64,000 bases of DNA from Candidatus Sphingomonas excrementigallinarum (GTDB lineage: Bacteria; Pseudomonadota; Alphaproteobacteria; Sphingomonadales; Sphingomonadaceae). The stretch's first letter is position 1. The number at the start of each line of letters is the position of its first letter. Under the pieces are notes generated by a model. The model searched no databases. It was not told the DNA's origin and was given only the letters and a program-made list of their open reading frames with translations. Below, one piece after another: positions 49,366 through 56,456 of the stretch. A program made the translations under genes and the position numbers. The stretch is from NCBI GenBank assembly GCA_019112965.1, contig DXIH01000070.1, positions 1 through 64,000 of the forward strand. Direction: 5' to 3'.

Positions 49366-49607
49366 CACGCCGCTCCATGCTTGTCGAGCCAGGCGACGTG
49401 TCCACGGAAGTCGCGGCTCAATTCGGGGTCGCGACCGTGGATCTCCCGGAACGCCAGCACGCCGCCGTGGTGAAAGCTGATGTTGGTCGTGCGCTCCTGG
49501 TGGACGCGGGTCGGCCAGCGCTTCCACTGGTCCTCGAACCATGCGCGGGTCTCGGCGTCGCCGGTCGCGTAGTGGTCCTTGCCCTCGGCGCGGTTCTGGT
49601 CGCTCAC
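49365..49607 (-). CDS. Hypothetical protein (80 aa)
   Basis: GTG start overlapping the upstream stop (GTGA). Contains AWFEDQWKRWPTRVHQERTT and FRGHVAWLDKHGAA. Unknown. Confidence 0.58.
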   Translation of the reverse strand: MSDQNRAEGKDHYATGDAETRAWFEDQWKRWPTRVHQERTTNISFHHGGVLAFREIHGRDPELSRDFRGHVAWLDKHGAA

Positions 49608-49909
49608 TCCGGTATCTCCATCCATGCGACCGGATTGGCGGCGACCTCGAACTCGCTGTCGCTGCGGAACCACGAGTCCGGCAGCCAACCGCCGCCATCC
49701 TCCTCGCTGTCGGCCCAGCCACCACCCCAGACGACGACATGCGGGCCGTCAGAGACGCGGCTCAAACCATCCGCGTGCGCATGGTATAGGCAAAGGCTGG
49801 TGCCGGTGCCGGTATGGTAGCCGCAGTCGCTGGAGCCACACTTGTCGCTGCACTTGCCCAGGATCGGACGATCCTGCGGCGCGGCGGCCATGTCGTAGTT
49901 CCAGGGCAT
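49604..49909 (-). CDS. Hypothetical protein (101 aa)
   Basis: MPWNYDMAAAPQDRPILGKC then CGSSDCGYHTG and VVVWGGGWADSEEDGGGW. The Cys and Trp/Gly pattern is distinctive but unassigned. TGATG overlap upstream. Confidence 0.6.
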   Translation of the reverse strand: MPWNYDMAAAPQDRPILGKCSDKCGSSDCGYHTGTGTSLCLYHAHADGLSRVSDGPHVVVWGGGWADSEEDGGGWLPDSWFRSDSEFEVAANPVAWMEIPE

Positions 49910-50553
49910 CAGAACATCCCCCACAGAGGGTTGTCTTCCAGGACCGCCGTCTGCTCGACGGTCAGCGGACCCTTGGTCGCCTTCACCGCGATCGTGGGCG
50001 CCTGGTCACCGAACTGCTCGGCGCAGAACTTCACGGCCTCGCGGCTCTCCCACAGCTTGCCGTTGAAGGTCTGCCGCAGCTCCGTTTGACCGTTCGCGCT
50101 GGGCACGATCAGGTGGAAGGTGTCGGTGCCGCGGTCGAACGCCACGTCGATCAGCTTGTGACGCCAGGACGCCTTGCGCCGGCCGCTGGTGGTGTCGCGG
50201 GGCAGGAGGCACAGGCTCTCGAACTGCGGGCCGCGCGTCCCCTGCGGGCCGATGCCGCACAGCTGGATCAGCTTGGCCGCGTCTGCTCGGCGCAGCTGGG
50301 CCTTGGTCTGCCAATCCTGCGTGTCGAAGATGCCGTTCCAGGTGCTCGCGAACAGCCAATCGCCGGCGGGCTGCTGGATCAGGCGGAAGTGATGCCCGTT
50401 CCGATTGACGAACAGGATCGCGCTGTCCTCGTAGAAGCCGTTGCGGTCGAAGTGGAAGATGTGTGTGTCGTCAGACAGCGAGGTGGCGTAAGGCGCACCG
50501 CGCGCAGCGACCACGTCCTTGATTGCCTCCAGGCCCTGTTCAGCGATGCCCAT
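49909..50553 (-). CDS. Hypothetical protein with C-terminal NPLWGMF tag (214 aa)
   Basis: The largest tagged protein. A helical start, a beta-rich middle (SAILFVNRNGHHFRLIQQPA) and the end VLEDNPLWGMF. AGGAGG stands before ATG 50,553. No family recognised. Confidence 0.66.
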   Translation of the reverse strand: MGIAEQGLEAIKDVVAARGAPYATSLSDDTHIFHFDRNGFYEDSAILFVNRNGHHFRLIQQPAGDWLFASTWNGIFDTQDWQTKAQLRRADAAKLIQLCGIGPQGTRGPQFESLCLLPRDTTSGRRKASWRHKLIDVAFDRGTDTFHLIVPSANGQTELRQTFNGKLWESREAVKFCAEQFGDQAPTIAVKATKGPLTVEQTAVLEDNPLWGMF

Positions 50554-50566
50554 GTAAACCTCCTGT

Positions 50567-50623
50567 CGGTGAACCGCTTCACCGCTTGTGTGTGTCAGTT
50601 ACCATGCACAACGATTCGCGCAA
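50567..50623 (-). promoter_or_regulatory. Class I promoter with GCGG leader hairpin
   Basis: In transcript sense TTGCGC, 18 nt ending TGCATGGTA, ACTGAC, ACACACA, then hairpin CGGTGAA-GCGG-TTCACCG (50,567-50,584). The -35 lies within the 3' end of the AP2/HNH-like gene. Confidence 0.7.
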
Positions 50624-51065
50624 GTGTTTTCTTGACGGGTTCTGTGAGCGCGCGATCGACGCTCCAGCCCTTCTTTATGCGCTGCGCGATGGTTGCCGGA
50701 GCGATGCCGGTGCGACGACCCCAATCCGCCAGTGTCAGCTTCTCGCCGCCGTGCTCGATGTAGCGGTTGTCCGTGCGGTTGTTCATGTTCTGGGTCCGGG
50801 TCACCCAGCGACAGTTGCCGCGCTCGTAGCCACGGGCATTGTCGATGCGGTCGATCTGCGCGTCGGGGAACGGCATCTCGCCCATGTCGTGCAGAAATAC
50901 GCCGAAGCTGACCCGCCAGCGAGGACATACCTGGATGCCGCGGGCTCCATAGCGCGCATAGGCAGGATGCTCGGGGTTATGACAGCGCTCGACCATCCGC
51001 GCCCACCTGCGGTAGATCGGGGTGCCAGTGAAACCGTGTCGGTAATTTCGCTTGTTCTCGGTCAT
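50595..51065 (-). CDS. AP2/HNH-like phage protein, copy 3
   Basis: A 156-residue relative with RWARMVERCHNPEHPAYARY-GARGIQVCPRW and IDRIDNARGYERGNCRWVT, and a helix-turn-helix-like end (LADWGRRTGIAPATIAQRIK). Its last codons contain promoter sequence. Homing-type DNA binding is likely, cleavage uncertain. Confidence 0.68.
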   Translation of the reverse strand: MTENKRNYRHGFTGTPIYRRWARMVERCHNPEHPAYARYGARGIQVCPRWRVSFGVFLHDMGEMPFPDAQIDRIDNARGYERGNCRWVTRTQNMNNRTDNRYIEHGGEKLTLADWGRRTGIAPATIAQRIKKGWSVDRALTEPVKKTLARIVVHGN

Positions 51066-51180
51066 GTTTGCTTGTCTCAATTTCGCGCTGCGGTGCGCTG
51101 TGAGCGCGATTCTCGCGTTTTAGGTAGTGCGACCTAGCTAAAGCGGTGACGACGCTTAGAAGCGCTTAAAATCGACCGCC
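51066..51180. other. Non-coding leader region with repeat
   Basis: It holds CTAG words (GACCTAGCTA), a GCGC-TGCGGT-GCGC hairpin and, at 51,163-51,181, the inverted copy of the 19-bp repeat at 37,317. No standard class I or II promoter is seen. Confidence 0.45.
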
Positions 51181-51411
51181 CTACGGGCAGCATCGCGGTG
51201 ATCCACCGCACAGGTTGTGCGGGTCACCCAGCTCGAAGTCTTCGATGTCGGCGAACCACTCCCGGCGCTCGCCGCAGGCTTCGCAATAGAACATGATCCT
51301 GTCGTTGAGCGAGAGGTAAAGCCCCTCGGGGAGGGCGGCCTCCTCAAGGTCGCGCAGGATCGTGCTGACCTCGGCGTCGGTTAGTAGCGGGAGGCGTTGT
51401 ATTCTTCCCAC
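51181..51411 (-). CDS. Small Cys-rich protein (76 aa)
   Basis: GTG 51,411 with GGAG upstream, overlapping the previous gene by 31 nt. LLTDAEVSTILRDLEEAALP resembles the opening of its neighbour, and CEACGERREW plus CGGSPRCC suggest a zinc site. Probable paralog of the next gene. Confidence 0.55.
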   Translation of the reverse strand: MGRIQRLPLLTDAEVSTILRDLEEAALPEGLYLSLNDRIMFYCEACGERREWFADIEDFELGDPHNLCGGSPRCCP

Positions 51412-51623
51412 ATCGCACTCCAATGGGACTCGTGCTCGGCCCAGCATGACGCGCAGCCCATCCACTCGCGATTTGGGTCGTCGTCGCTGTTGCAGGGGCC
51501 TTCGTAGAAGTAGGCGGTCATCGACGGGCGCAGCGCGACGTCGTCGGTGGACTGGCAGCACTCGCACGCGCCGATGTTGCGCAGGATGATGCGCTCGTCG
51601 GCGTCGGTGAGCTCCTCGATCAT
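51381..51623 (-). CDS. Small Cys-rich protein (80 aa)
   Basis: MIEELTDADERIILRNIGAC, with CECC and GCASCW giving a possible zinc site. Overlaps both neighbours. Unknown function. Confidence 0.6.
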   Translation of the reverse strand: MIEELTDADERIILRNIGACECCQSTDDVALRPSMTAYFYEGPCNSDDDPNREWMGCASCWAEHESHWSAMWEEYNASRY

Positions 51624-52378
51624 GCCGCGAGCGGGAGCGGCTCGATCCCGGTGATCTCGGGGAGGCGCTTGCCCGTCATGCTGACGGTGAAGCCCAGCTC
51701 GATCTCCTTGTGGCAGTAGCGGGCATAGACCTGGGGCTGGAGCTCGGCTGCGCGCGTCAGGTCATCCTTGGACGACATGATGCAGATGATGCAGCTCTTG
51801 CGGCTCATGCCGGCGGCGTAGGTCCAGAAAGGCTCCTCGCCAGCCGCGGCGATCAGCTGGAAGACGTGCTCCGTCGAGAAGTGGTGGATCGGCAGCCAAT
51901 CATACCACTCGCGACCCGCCACGGAATTGCGCTCGTTGCGCTTGAAGTCGACCAGCTTGCTTCGCTTGGGGCTCTCGGCCGCGCGCATGCCCATGCAGTT
52001 GACGACGAGGCCGTCAAACTCGGGGTGGGCGACGAGGTAGCGACGGATCTCGCGCGTGATCGGGCCGGTCTTGAGGTCCGACGTGCATTGACGATTGGCG
52101 GGCGAGGGGAACATGCCGCGGTGGTCGACCATCTGCCAGAACGTCTTGCAGGCGTGGGCTTCGATGATCGGGATGCCCGCGCTGTAGCGCTCGATGTGTT
52201 CGATCGAGCCATCCCACTCGACCTCGGGCAGCACCGCATGGACGATCAGCAGCTGGGCGTGAGGGATCAGCCGCTTGAGCATCACCTTCATCGCCTGGCT
52301 ATCCTTGCCGCCGCTGTCGTTGATGACGAACAGCGCGCCGCGCTCGACCAGCGCCTTGATGCGGTCGGGCAGGGTCAT
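51620..52378 (-). CDS. PAPS-reductase/PP-loop family protein
   Basis: A 252-residue P-loop ATP-pyrophosphatase with NDSGGKDSQAM near residue 22, CMGMRAAESPKRSKLV and SRKSCIICIMSS. The family includes PAPS reductase and DndC-type proteins. Phage copies are common and of unproven role; sulfur transfer or base modification are possibilities. ATG 52,378 overlaps the upstream stop. Confidence 0.78.
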   Translation of the reverse strand: MTLPDRIKALVERGALFVINDSGGKDSQAMKVMLKRLIPHAQLLIVHAVLPEVEWDGSIEHIERYSAGIPIIEAHACKTFWQMVDHRGMFPSPANRQCTSDLKTGPITREIRRYLVAHPEFDGLVVNCMGMRAAESPKRSKLVDFKRNERNSVAGREWYDWLPIHHFSTEHVFQLIAAAGEEPFWTYAAGMSRKSCIICIMSSKDDLTRAAELQPQVYARYCHKEIELGFTVSMTGKRLPEITGIEPLPLAA

Positions 52379-52854
52379 CAGAACGCGACCTCGTCCTCGT
52401 CGCGCGGCTCGGGCTCGGCCCAGGTCGCGGACACGCGGCGTTGCCATTCGATCGCGCCTGCGTCGGGGAAGGCTTCGCGCAGACGATCGAGCGCTTCCAT
52501 CTCCGTCGATCCGCGGATCGCGCCGGCCAGGTGACCCTTCACCTCGCGCCAGAACCAGGTCGAGGCTTCGGGATGCGGCTCTCCATAGAGCTTGCTCATC
52601 CCGCCGAGCACCTGCGCCTCGATCCAGGACATCACGATGTTGTAATCGCCGATCCGCGGCGGGACGTTACCCTCCCAGATGATCGTCGCCGGATAGCCCT
52701 TGGTGTCGCCGTGCAGGTAGAGCAGACCGTCCTTGATCCGGCCCGCCCAGCCACCGTTATTGCACTCGAAGTGCCGACCGTCTTCATCCACCTTGGTTTC
52801 GGTGGCCCACACGCTGACGTGGTGACCCTGACCGATCGCAAAGTGCTTGCTCAT
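52378..52854 (-). CDS. Hypothetical protein (158 aa)
   Basis: MSKHFAIGQGHHVSVWATET opens a Trp-rich protein with IVMSWIEAQVLGGMSKLYGE; it ends EDEVAF. ATGA overlap upstream. No family recognised. Confidence 0.62.
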   Translation of the reverse strand: MSKHFAIGQGHHVSVWATETKVDEDGRHFECNNGGWAGRIKDGLLYLHGDTKGYPATIIWEGNVPPRIGDYNIVMSWIEAQVLGGMSKLYGEPHPEASTWFWREVKGHLAGAIRGSTEMEALDRLREAFPDAGAIEWQRRVSATWAEPEPRDEDEVAF

Positions 52855-53285
52855 GCGGCAGCCTTCGCGGTCAGCTCGCCGCGGATCACAGCGATGCCGT
52901 TGACGATGAAGTTGACCTCGCGCTGGCTGAACCCGCCGACGCTGTTGCTCTGCTCGCGGTCCTGGCCCGACACCGCCCAACGGGCCGCGTTCTCGATGAT
53001 GCCGCGCGCGAGCTTAACGCCAATCTTGGGGTGGCCGAAGATGCGGACCCAAAACATCAGCTCCTCGCCGCCGCGCTTCACCCAGATCCACGCGGGGATG
53101 CGGTGCAGCAGGGGCGGGAACATGACGCGCGCGTCGACCATGCCGGCGGCGATCATCGCCTTCTGGTGATCGTCGAGCGAGCGGAGGGTGGTCGCCAGGC
53201 GCTGCATGTCCTGCTTGCTGGCGGCCGAGAAGAAGCCCGCGATCGGGTTGGGCTTGACGAAGGTGGGGAGGCGGGAGGTGCGCAT
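52851..53285 (-). CDS. Hypothetical protein (144 aa)
   Basis: A mostly helical protein with IPAWIWVKRGGEELMFWVRI and FSQREVNFIVNGIAVIRGEL. No family recognised. One-base overlap with the gene upstream. Confidence 0.62.
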   Translation of the reverse strand: MRTSRLPTFVKPNPIAGFFSAASKQDMQRLATTLRSLDDHQKAMIAAGMVDARVMFPPLLHRIPAWIWVKRGGEELMFWVRIFGHPKIGVKLARGIIENAARWAVSGQDREQSNSVGGFSQREVNFIVNGIAVIRGELTAKAAA

Positions 53286-53926
53286 CAGGCTGCCTTCTTC
53301 TCCAGGCGGTCGACCTCGGCCTGGGCGAACGCCAGGTCGTAGTGAGCGCGGGTGAGCGGGATCATGCCCTCCGGGACTTCCCAGGCGGGCGTGGTGACGG
53401 TCTCGCCGCGCGCGGCGTATTCGGCGCGGATCGCTTCGATGTCGGGGAGAGCGACCCAGAAGACGGTCTCGCTCGACCAGCCAATGTGGGCGGTCGTGAT
53501 CGAGTAGGCTGCCGTCAACATGCTGCCGGCGCCGCTCTCGGTCTCGTAGGACAGCGAGTGCGGGAAGCCGAAGCGGTCGCAGAACTCGTCGTCGACGGGC
53601 AGGCCCTCCATCTCCTTCATTTCGGCGGCGATGGTCTTGCCGTTCTCGCTGCGCAGGCGCGGCGTCCACGCGACCTTGCCGTCAGAGGTGAGGTTCTTGC
53701 GGCGCACCCAGAGTTTGCTGTCGGGCGTGCCCTCGAAGATCAGCGAGTTGATCGCCTGGCCGCCGTGAACCCGCTTGCCCCAGCCGGGGACGAAGCCGAT
53801 CGCGCCGTGCTTCTCGGCCCATTCGAGCAGCCGCTTGCCAGCTGCGTTCTTGCGCTCGCGCCAATCCTTGATGAAGTCGAAGGCTGGGCCGCTCTCGACG
53901 CGGTAATAGATCCGATCTCGGGCCAT
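53285..53926 (-). CDS. Hypothetical protein (213 aa)
   Basis: MARDRIYYRVESGPAFDFIK, then a Trp-containing beta-rich body and a C-terminal helix (FAQAEVDRLEKKAA). ATG 53,926 behind GAGGA. No family recognised. Confidence 0.64.
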   Translation of the reverse strand: MARDRIYYRVESGPAFDFIKDWRERKNAAGKRLLEWAEKHGAIGFVPGWGKRVHGGQAINSLIFEGTPDSKLWVRRKNLTSDGKVAWTPRLRSENGKTIAAEMKEMEGLPVDDEFCDRFGFPHSLSYETESGAGSMLTAAYSITTAHIGWSSETVFWVALPDIEAIRAEYAARGETVTTPAWEVPEGMIPLTRAHYDLAFAQAEVDRLEKKAA

Positions 53927-53950
53927 GTCGTCCTCGTGTTGTTGTCGTTG

Positions 53951-53987
53951 CGTGTGTGTCAGTTACCATGCACGTCGTAAGATGCAA
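53951..53987 (-). promoter_or_regulatory. Class I phage promoter with mirrored second copy
   Basis: In transcript sense TTGCAT, 18 nt ending TGCATGGTA, ACTGAC, ACACACGC. An inverted AACTGACACACACA copy lies at 53,993-54,006. Confidence 0.68.
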
Positions 53988-54015
53988 GTGGCAACTGACA
54001 CACACAAACTGCGGA

Positions 54016-54270
54016 TCAGGCCGCCAGCTTGACCAGCTCGTTGGCGAGCGTCGCGTCGGCGATGACCAGTTCCTTCGGCGCGGTCTGGTCCGGCTGGGCG
54101 ATACCGGCGATGCGGAACAGCGCCGTCATCTGCTGGGCCTGGGCGCGAGCGGTGCCGAGCGAGAGACCCTCGCCCTGGAGCGCTTCGACCAGCCCCTTGC
54201 CGGTGACCTTGCCATCGGCGACCAAGCGCTTGACAGCGACCGACGTGTAGCGGGACAGCTTCTTGCCCGT
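54016..54270 (-). other. In-frame continuation after the amber codon of the 54,271 gene
   Basis: Directly after TAG (54,273-54,271) the same frame continues for 84 codons as TGKKLSRYTSVAVKRLVADG, LSLGTARAQAQQMTALFRIA and ELVIADATLANELVKLAA. It has good coding character but no ATG or ribosome site; TTG 54,225 is the only common start. Confidence 0.6.
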
Positions 54271-54990
54271 CTAGATCGCCTGGATCAGGTTCTGCGCCTT
54301 CTCCTGCACCTTCTTGGCGTTGCAGCCGTCGAGGTTGGTCTTGAAGGTGGCGGGGTCGATCGAGGCGACCGAGTGGAAGTCGCGCTTCGGGACCGCCGGA
54401 GCGGCCTGCGTCGCGTCCTTCTTCTTGCGCGGGGCCTTGGTGGTGCTGGCCGCGCTGGCGACCGCCTGCGGGTCGGTGTTGTCGTCGGCGTCGAGGGCGG
54501 CGAGCAGCGCGTCGGCGTCCTTTTCGATCACCTCCTTGACGTCGTCCTCGGAGACCGCCCCCAGGTTCTCGACCACGTCCTCAACGGTCTCGGCCGGCGG
54601 GGTCTCGGTGTCGGTGAGCGGGGCTTCCTCCGCGAGCCCCGCGGTGACGTCGTCGGGCATGTCGGAGCCCGCGACCTCGGCGTCGGCGGCTTCGGCGAGG
54701 ATCGCCTCGATCTCGTCGGCATCGGTGTCGGTGTCGACAGCGGCGAGCGGATCGGGCTGTTCGATCTCGACCTCCTCGACCTGGGCGAGGGCGACCACGT
54801 CTGCCTTCTCGCTGATCTCGGCGTCGATCGCAGCGAGAGCGGCATCGACCGCGTCATCGCTGGTGGTATCGGCGACGGCACCGCCCGGAGCGACCCCGGT
54901 TGCGTTGCCGTCGACGACGGTCATTTCGGTGGAGTTACCGCTGGTGGCGGCGGCGGCGCGGTTCTGCTGGTGCTTGCTGCGACGGCTCAA
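54271..54990 (-). CDS. Acidic low-complexity protein ending at an amber codon (239 aa)
   Basis: TTG 54,990 start behind GAGGAG. Residues 45-160 are very acidic and Ala-rich; a Lys/Pro patch (KAPRKKKDATQAAPAVPKRD) leads to a more ordered end (NLIQAI) just before TAG. The frame continues for 84 more codons, so the full product may be about 324 residues by readthrough or before mutation. No family recognised. Confidence 0.6.
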   Translation of the reverse strand: MSRRSKHQQNRAAAATSGNSTEMTVVDGNATGVAPGGAVADTTSDDAVDAALAAIDAEISEKADVVALAQVEEVEIEQPDPLAAVDTDTDADEIEAILAEAADAEVAGSDMPDDVTAGLAEEAPLTDTETPPAETVEDVVENLGAVSEDDVKEVIEKDADALLAALDADDNTDPQAVASAASTTKAPRKKKDATQAAPAVPKRDFHSVASIDPATFKTNLDGCNAKKVQEKAQNLIQAI

Positions 54991-55387
54991 TGTCGATCTC
55001 CTCGGTCATCACCGCTTCGCTTGATTGCTGCGGTGCAATCGAGATAGCTGCGTCTCCGGTCGAAGTCGGCTGGCTTCCGGTGTCGGTCACCGTGGGCTCC
55101 GTCGTGGTCGCGTCGCGCACCTGGAAGTGACCGCGGACCTCGCGCTCGACCTCGGGCAGCGTGCGCTTGAGGTCCGTCAGGCCGGCGATCAGCGCCTCGT
55201 TGTCCTCGTTGAGGATGGCGTCGGAGAGCGTGGCGTCCAGGCGTTCGAGCGAGGCCAGGTGCTCGGCCTCATCGCAGTCGCCGAAGTTGAACGCGAGGAG
55301 CGCGCCTTCACGCGACACGATCGTGGGAACGGAGATGGTCGAGGCGGCGTGCAGAACGGCAGCGCCCGCGGCAATGCGGATCTTCAT
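54935..55387 (-). CDS. Hypothetical protein (150 aa)
   Basis: MKIRIAAGAAVLHAASTISV opens a small alpha/beta protein with CDEAEHLASLERLDATLSDA. Its last 56 nt overlap the start of the acidic protein, whose ribosome site lies inside it. No family recognised. Confidence 0.6.
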   Translation of the reverse strand: MKIRIAAGAAVLHAASTISVPTIVSREGALLAFNFGDCDEAEHLASLERLDATLSDAILNEDNEALIAGLTDLKRTLPEVEREVRGHFQVRDATTTEPTVTDTGSQPTSTGDAAISIAPQQSSEAVMTEEIDIEPSQQAPAEPRRRRHQR

Positions 55388-55419
55388 GGGTCTTCCTTCT
55401 GTATGGAAATGGAGCCGGT

Positions 55420-55965
55420 TCAGAGACTGAACCAGCCGAGGCGCCGGCCCTCGAAGAAGCACTTCGCCATGACGTCCACGTCATAGTCAGCGGAGTGTGC
55501 CTTCGCGGGGTCGTATGGGATGTCCAGACACTTGGCGAGCTCGCCGAGGCGGGGGTTCTTGCCGTTGGCCGTTGCCCAGCGGGCCTTGACCATCGTGTCG
55601 AACAGGGTGGGGAAGCGGGTCGGCTGACCGACACGCCGGAGCTCGCGGTCGAGGAACGGAAAGTCGAAGTGGTCGCCGTTGTGGGCGATCAGGGCGATGA
55701 CCTCCGGGTGCTCGATCGTGCCACGGATCTGGGGAGCGATGACGTCGAACGTCGGCTCGTTCGCCAGGTCGTCCAGGCGGATGCCGTGAACCTTCTGCGC
55801 GGACGCTTCGATCTTGCGCAGGGGATTGCTGCGCCAGACGTAGCCCTTCACCAGCTGCTCGGTCTCGGCGTCGTAGAGACGGCAGCAGACCTCGATCAGC
55901 CGCTGATCCGGCTCGTTCAGACCCGTGGACTCGGTGTCGGTGAAGTTGATGAGCTGGCGCGTCAC
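55420..55965 (-). CDS. DnaQ-like 3'-5' exonuclease
   Basis: A 181-residue DEDDh-type exonuclease: FTDTESTGL gives Asp10 and Glu12, HNGDHFDFPFLDREL holds the second Asp motif, and HSADYDVDVM holds the His/Asp of motif III. It could proofread or degrade DNA or RNA ends. GTG start. Confidence 0.82.
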   Translation of the reverse strand: MTRQLINFTDTESTGLNEPDQRLIEVCCRLYDAETEQLVKGYVWRSNPLRKIEASAQKVHGIRLDDLANEPTFDVIAPQIRGTIEHPEVIALIAHNGDHFDFPFLDRELRRVGQPTRFPTLFDTMVKARWATANGKNPRLGELAKCLDIPYDPAKAHSADYDVDVMAKCFFEGRRLGWFSL

Positions 55966-55969
55966 GATG

Positions 55970-56083
55970 TCACCGACCCTTTCGGCGGAAGCGCAGCGCG
56001 ACCGCCTCGAAGAACGCGATGACGGCGATGGCGCGGGCCATCTTGCGACGGGTGCGCGCAGAGTGGAGGATCACGCCGTTCAT
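55970..56083 (-). CDS. Very small hydrophobic protein (37 aa)
   Basis: MNGVILHSARTRRKMARAIA followed by VIAFFEAVALRFRRKGR: a short membrane-prone helix flanked by basic residues. ATGA overlap with the gene upstream. Confidence 0.5.
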   Translation of the reverse strand: MNGVILHSARTRRKMARAIAVIAFFEAVALRFRRKGR

Positions 56084-56343
56084 GCCACGCGCACCCCGTC
56101 CACGGCAGCCAGCGACAGCTTGCCGACCTTGCGGGCGGGAGCCGGCGGCGCGGCCTTGACCAGCTCCACCTCGATCGTGTCGAGAGGGAAGGTCTCGGTC
56201 ACGCCGCCCCGGCGCTGATCGACCAGGACCGCGTTCATCGCGACGCAGTCCATGTTCGCCATGCCGACCGACTGATCCTTGACGATCTGGGCGACCGCCT
56301 TGAGCAGCGCCTCGCGGCTGATCTGGAGCTTGTGCGTCTTCAT
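56080..56343 (-). CDS. Hypothetical protein (87 aa)
   Basis: MKTHKLQISREALLKAVAQI with a helical first half; the end is VGKLSLAAVDGVRVA. ATGA overlaps on both sides. Unknown. Confidence 0.58.
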   Translation of the reverse strand: MKTHKLQISREALLKAVAQIVKDQSVGMANMDCVAMNAVLVDQRRGGVTETFPLDTIEVELVKAAPPAPARKVGKLSLAAVDGVRVA

Positions 56344-56456
56344 GCGAAGACGCCAAGCAAGATGGCGATCCAGATGATGCCCAGGATGCCGAGCACCGCG
56401 CGGCGCTGCTGATACGCCGGCAGATCGCCGAAGTTGTCGAGAGCCTGCGCGATCAT
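56340..56456 (-). CDS. Very small membrane protein (38 aa)
   Basis: MIAQALDNFGDLPAYQQRRA then one transmembrane helix (LGILGIIWIAILLGVF) and stop. ATGA overlaps on both sides tie it to the kinase gene upstream. Confidence 0.55.
   Translation of the reverse strand: MIAQALDNFGDLPAYQQRRAVLGILGIIWIAILLGVFA

Noticed and set aside
54016..54990. Genome-wide TAG recoding by the phage
   Set aside because: TAG ends other genes here (35,869, 38,737, 44,956), so a local readthrough or mutation is more likely.
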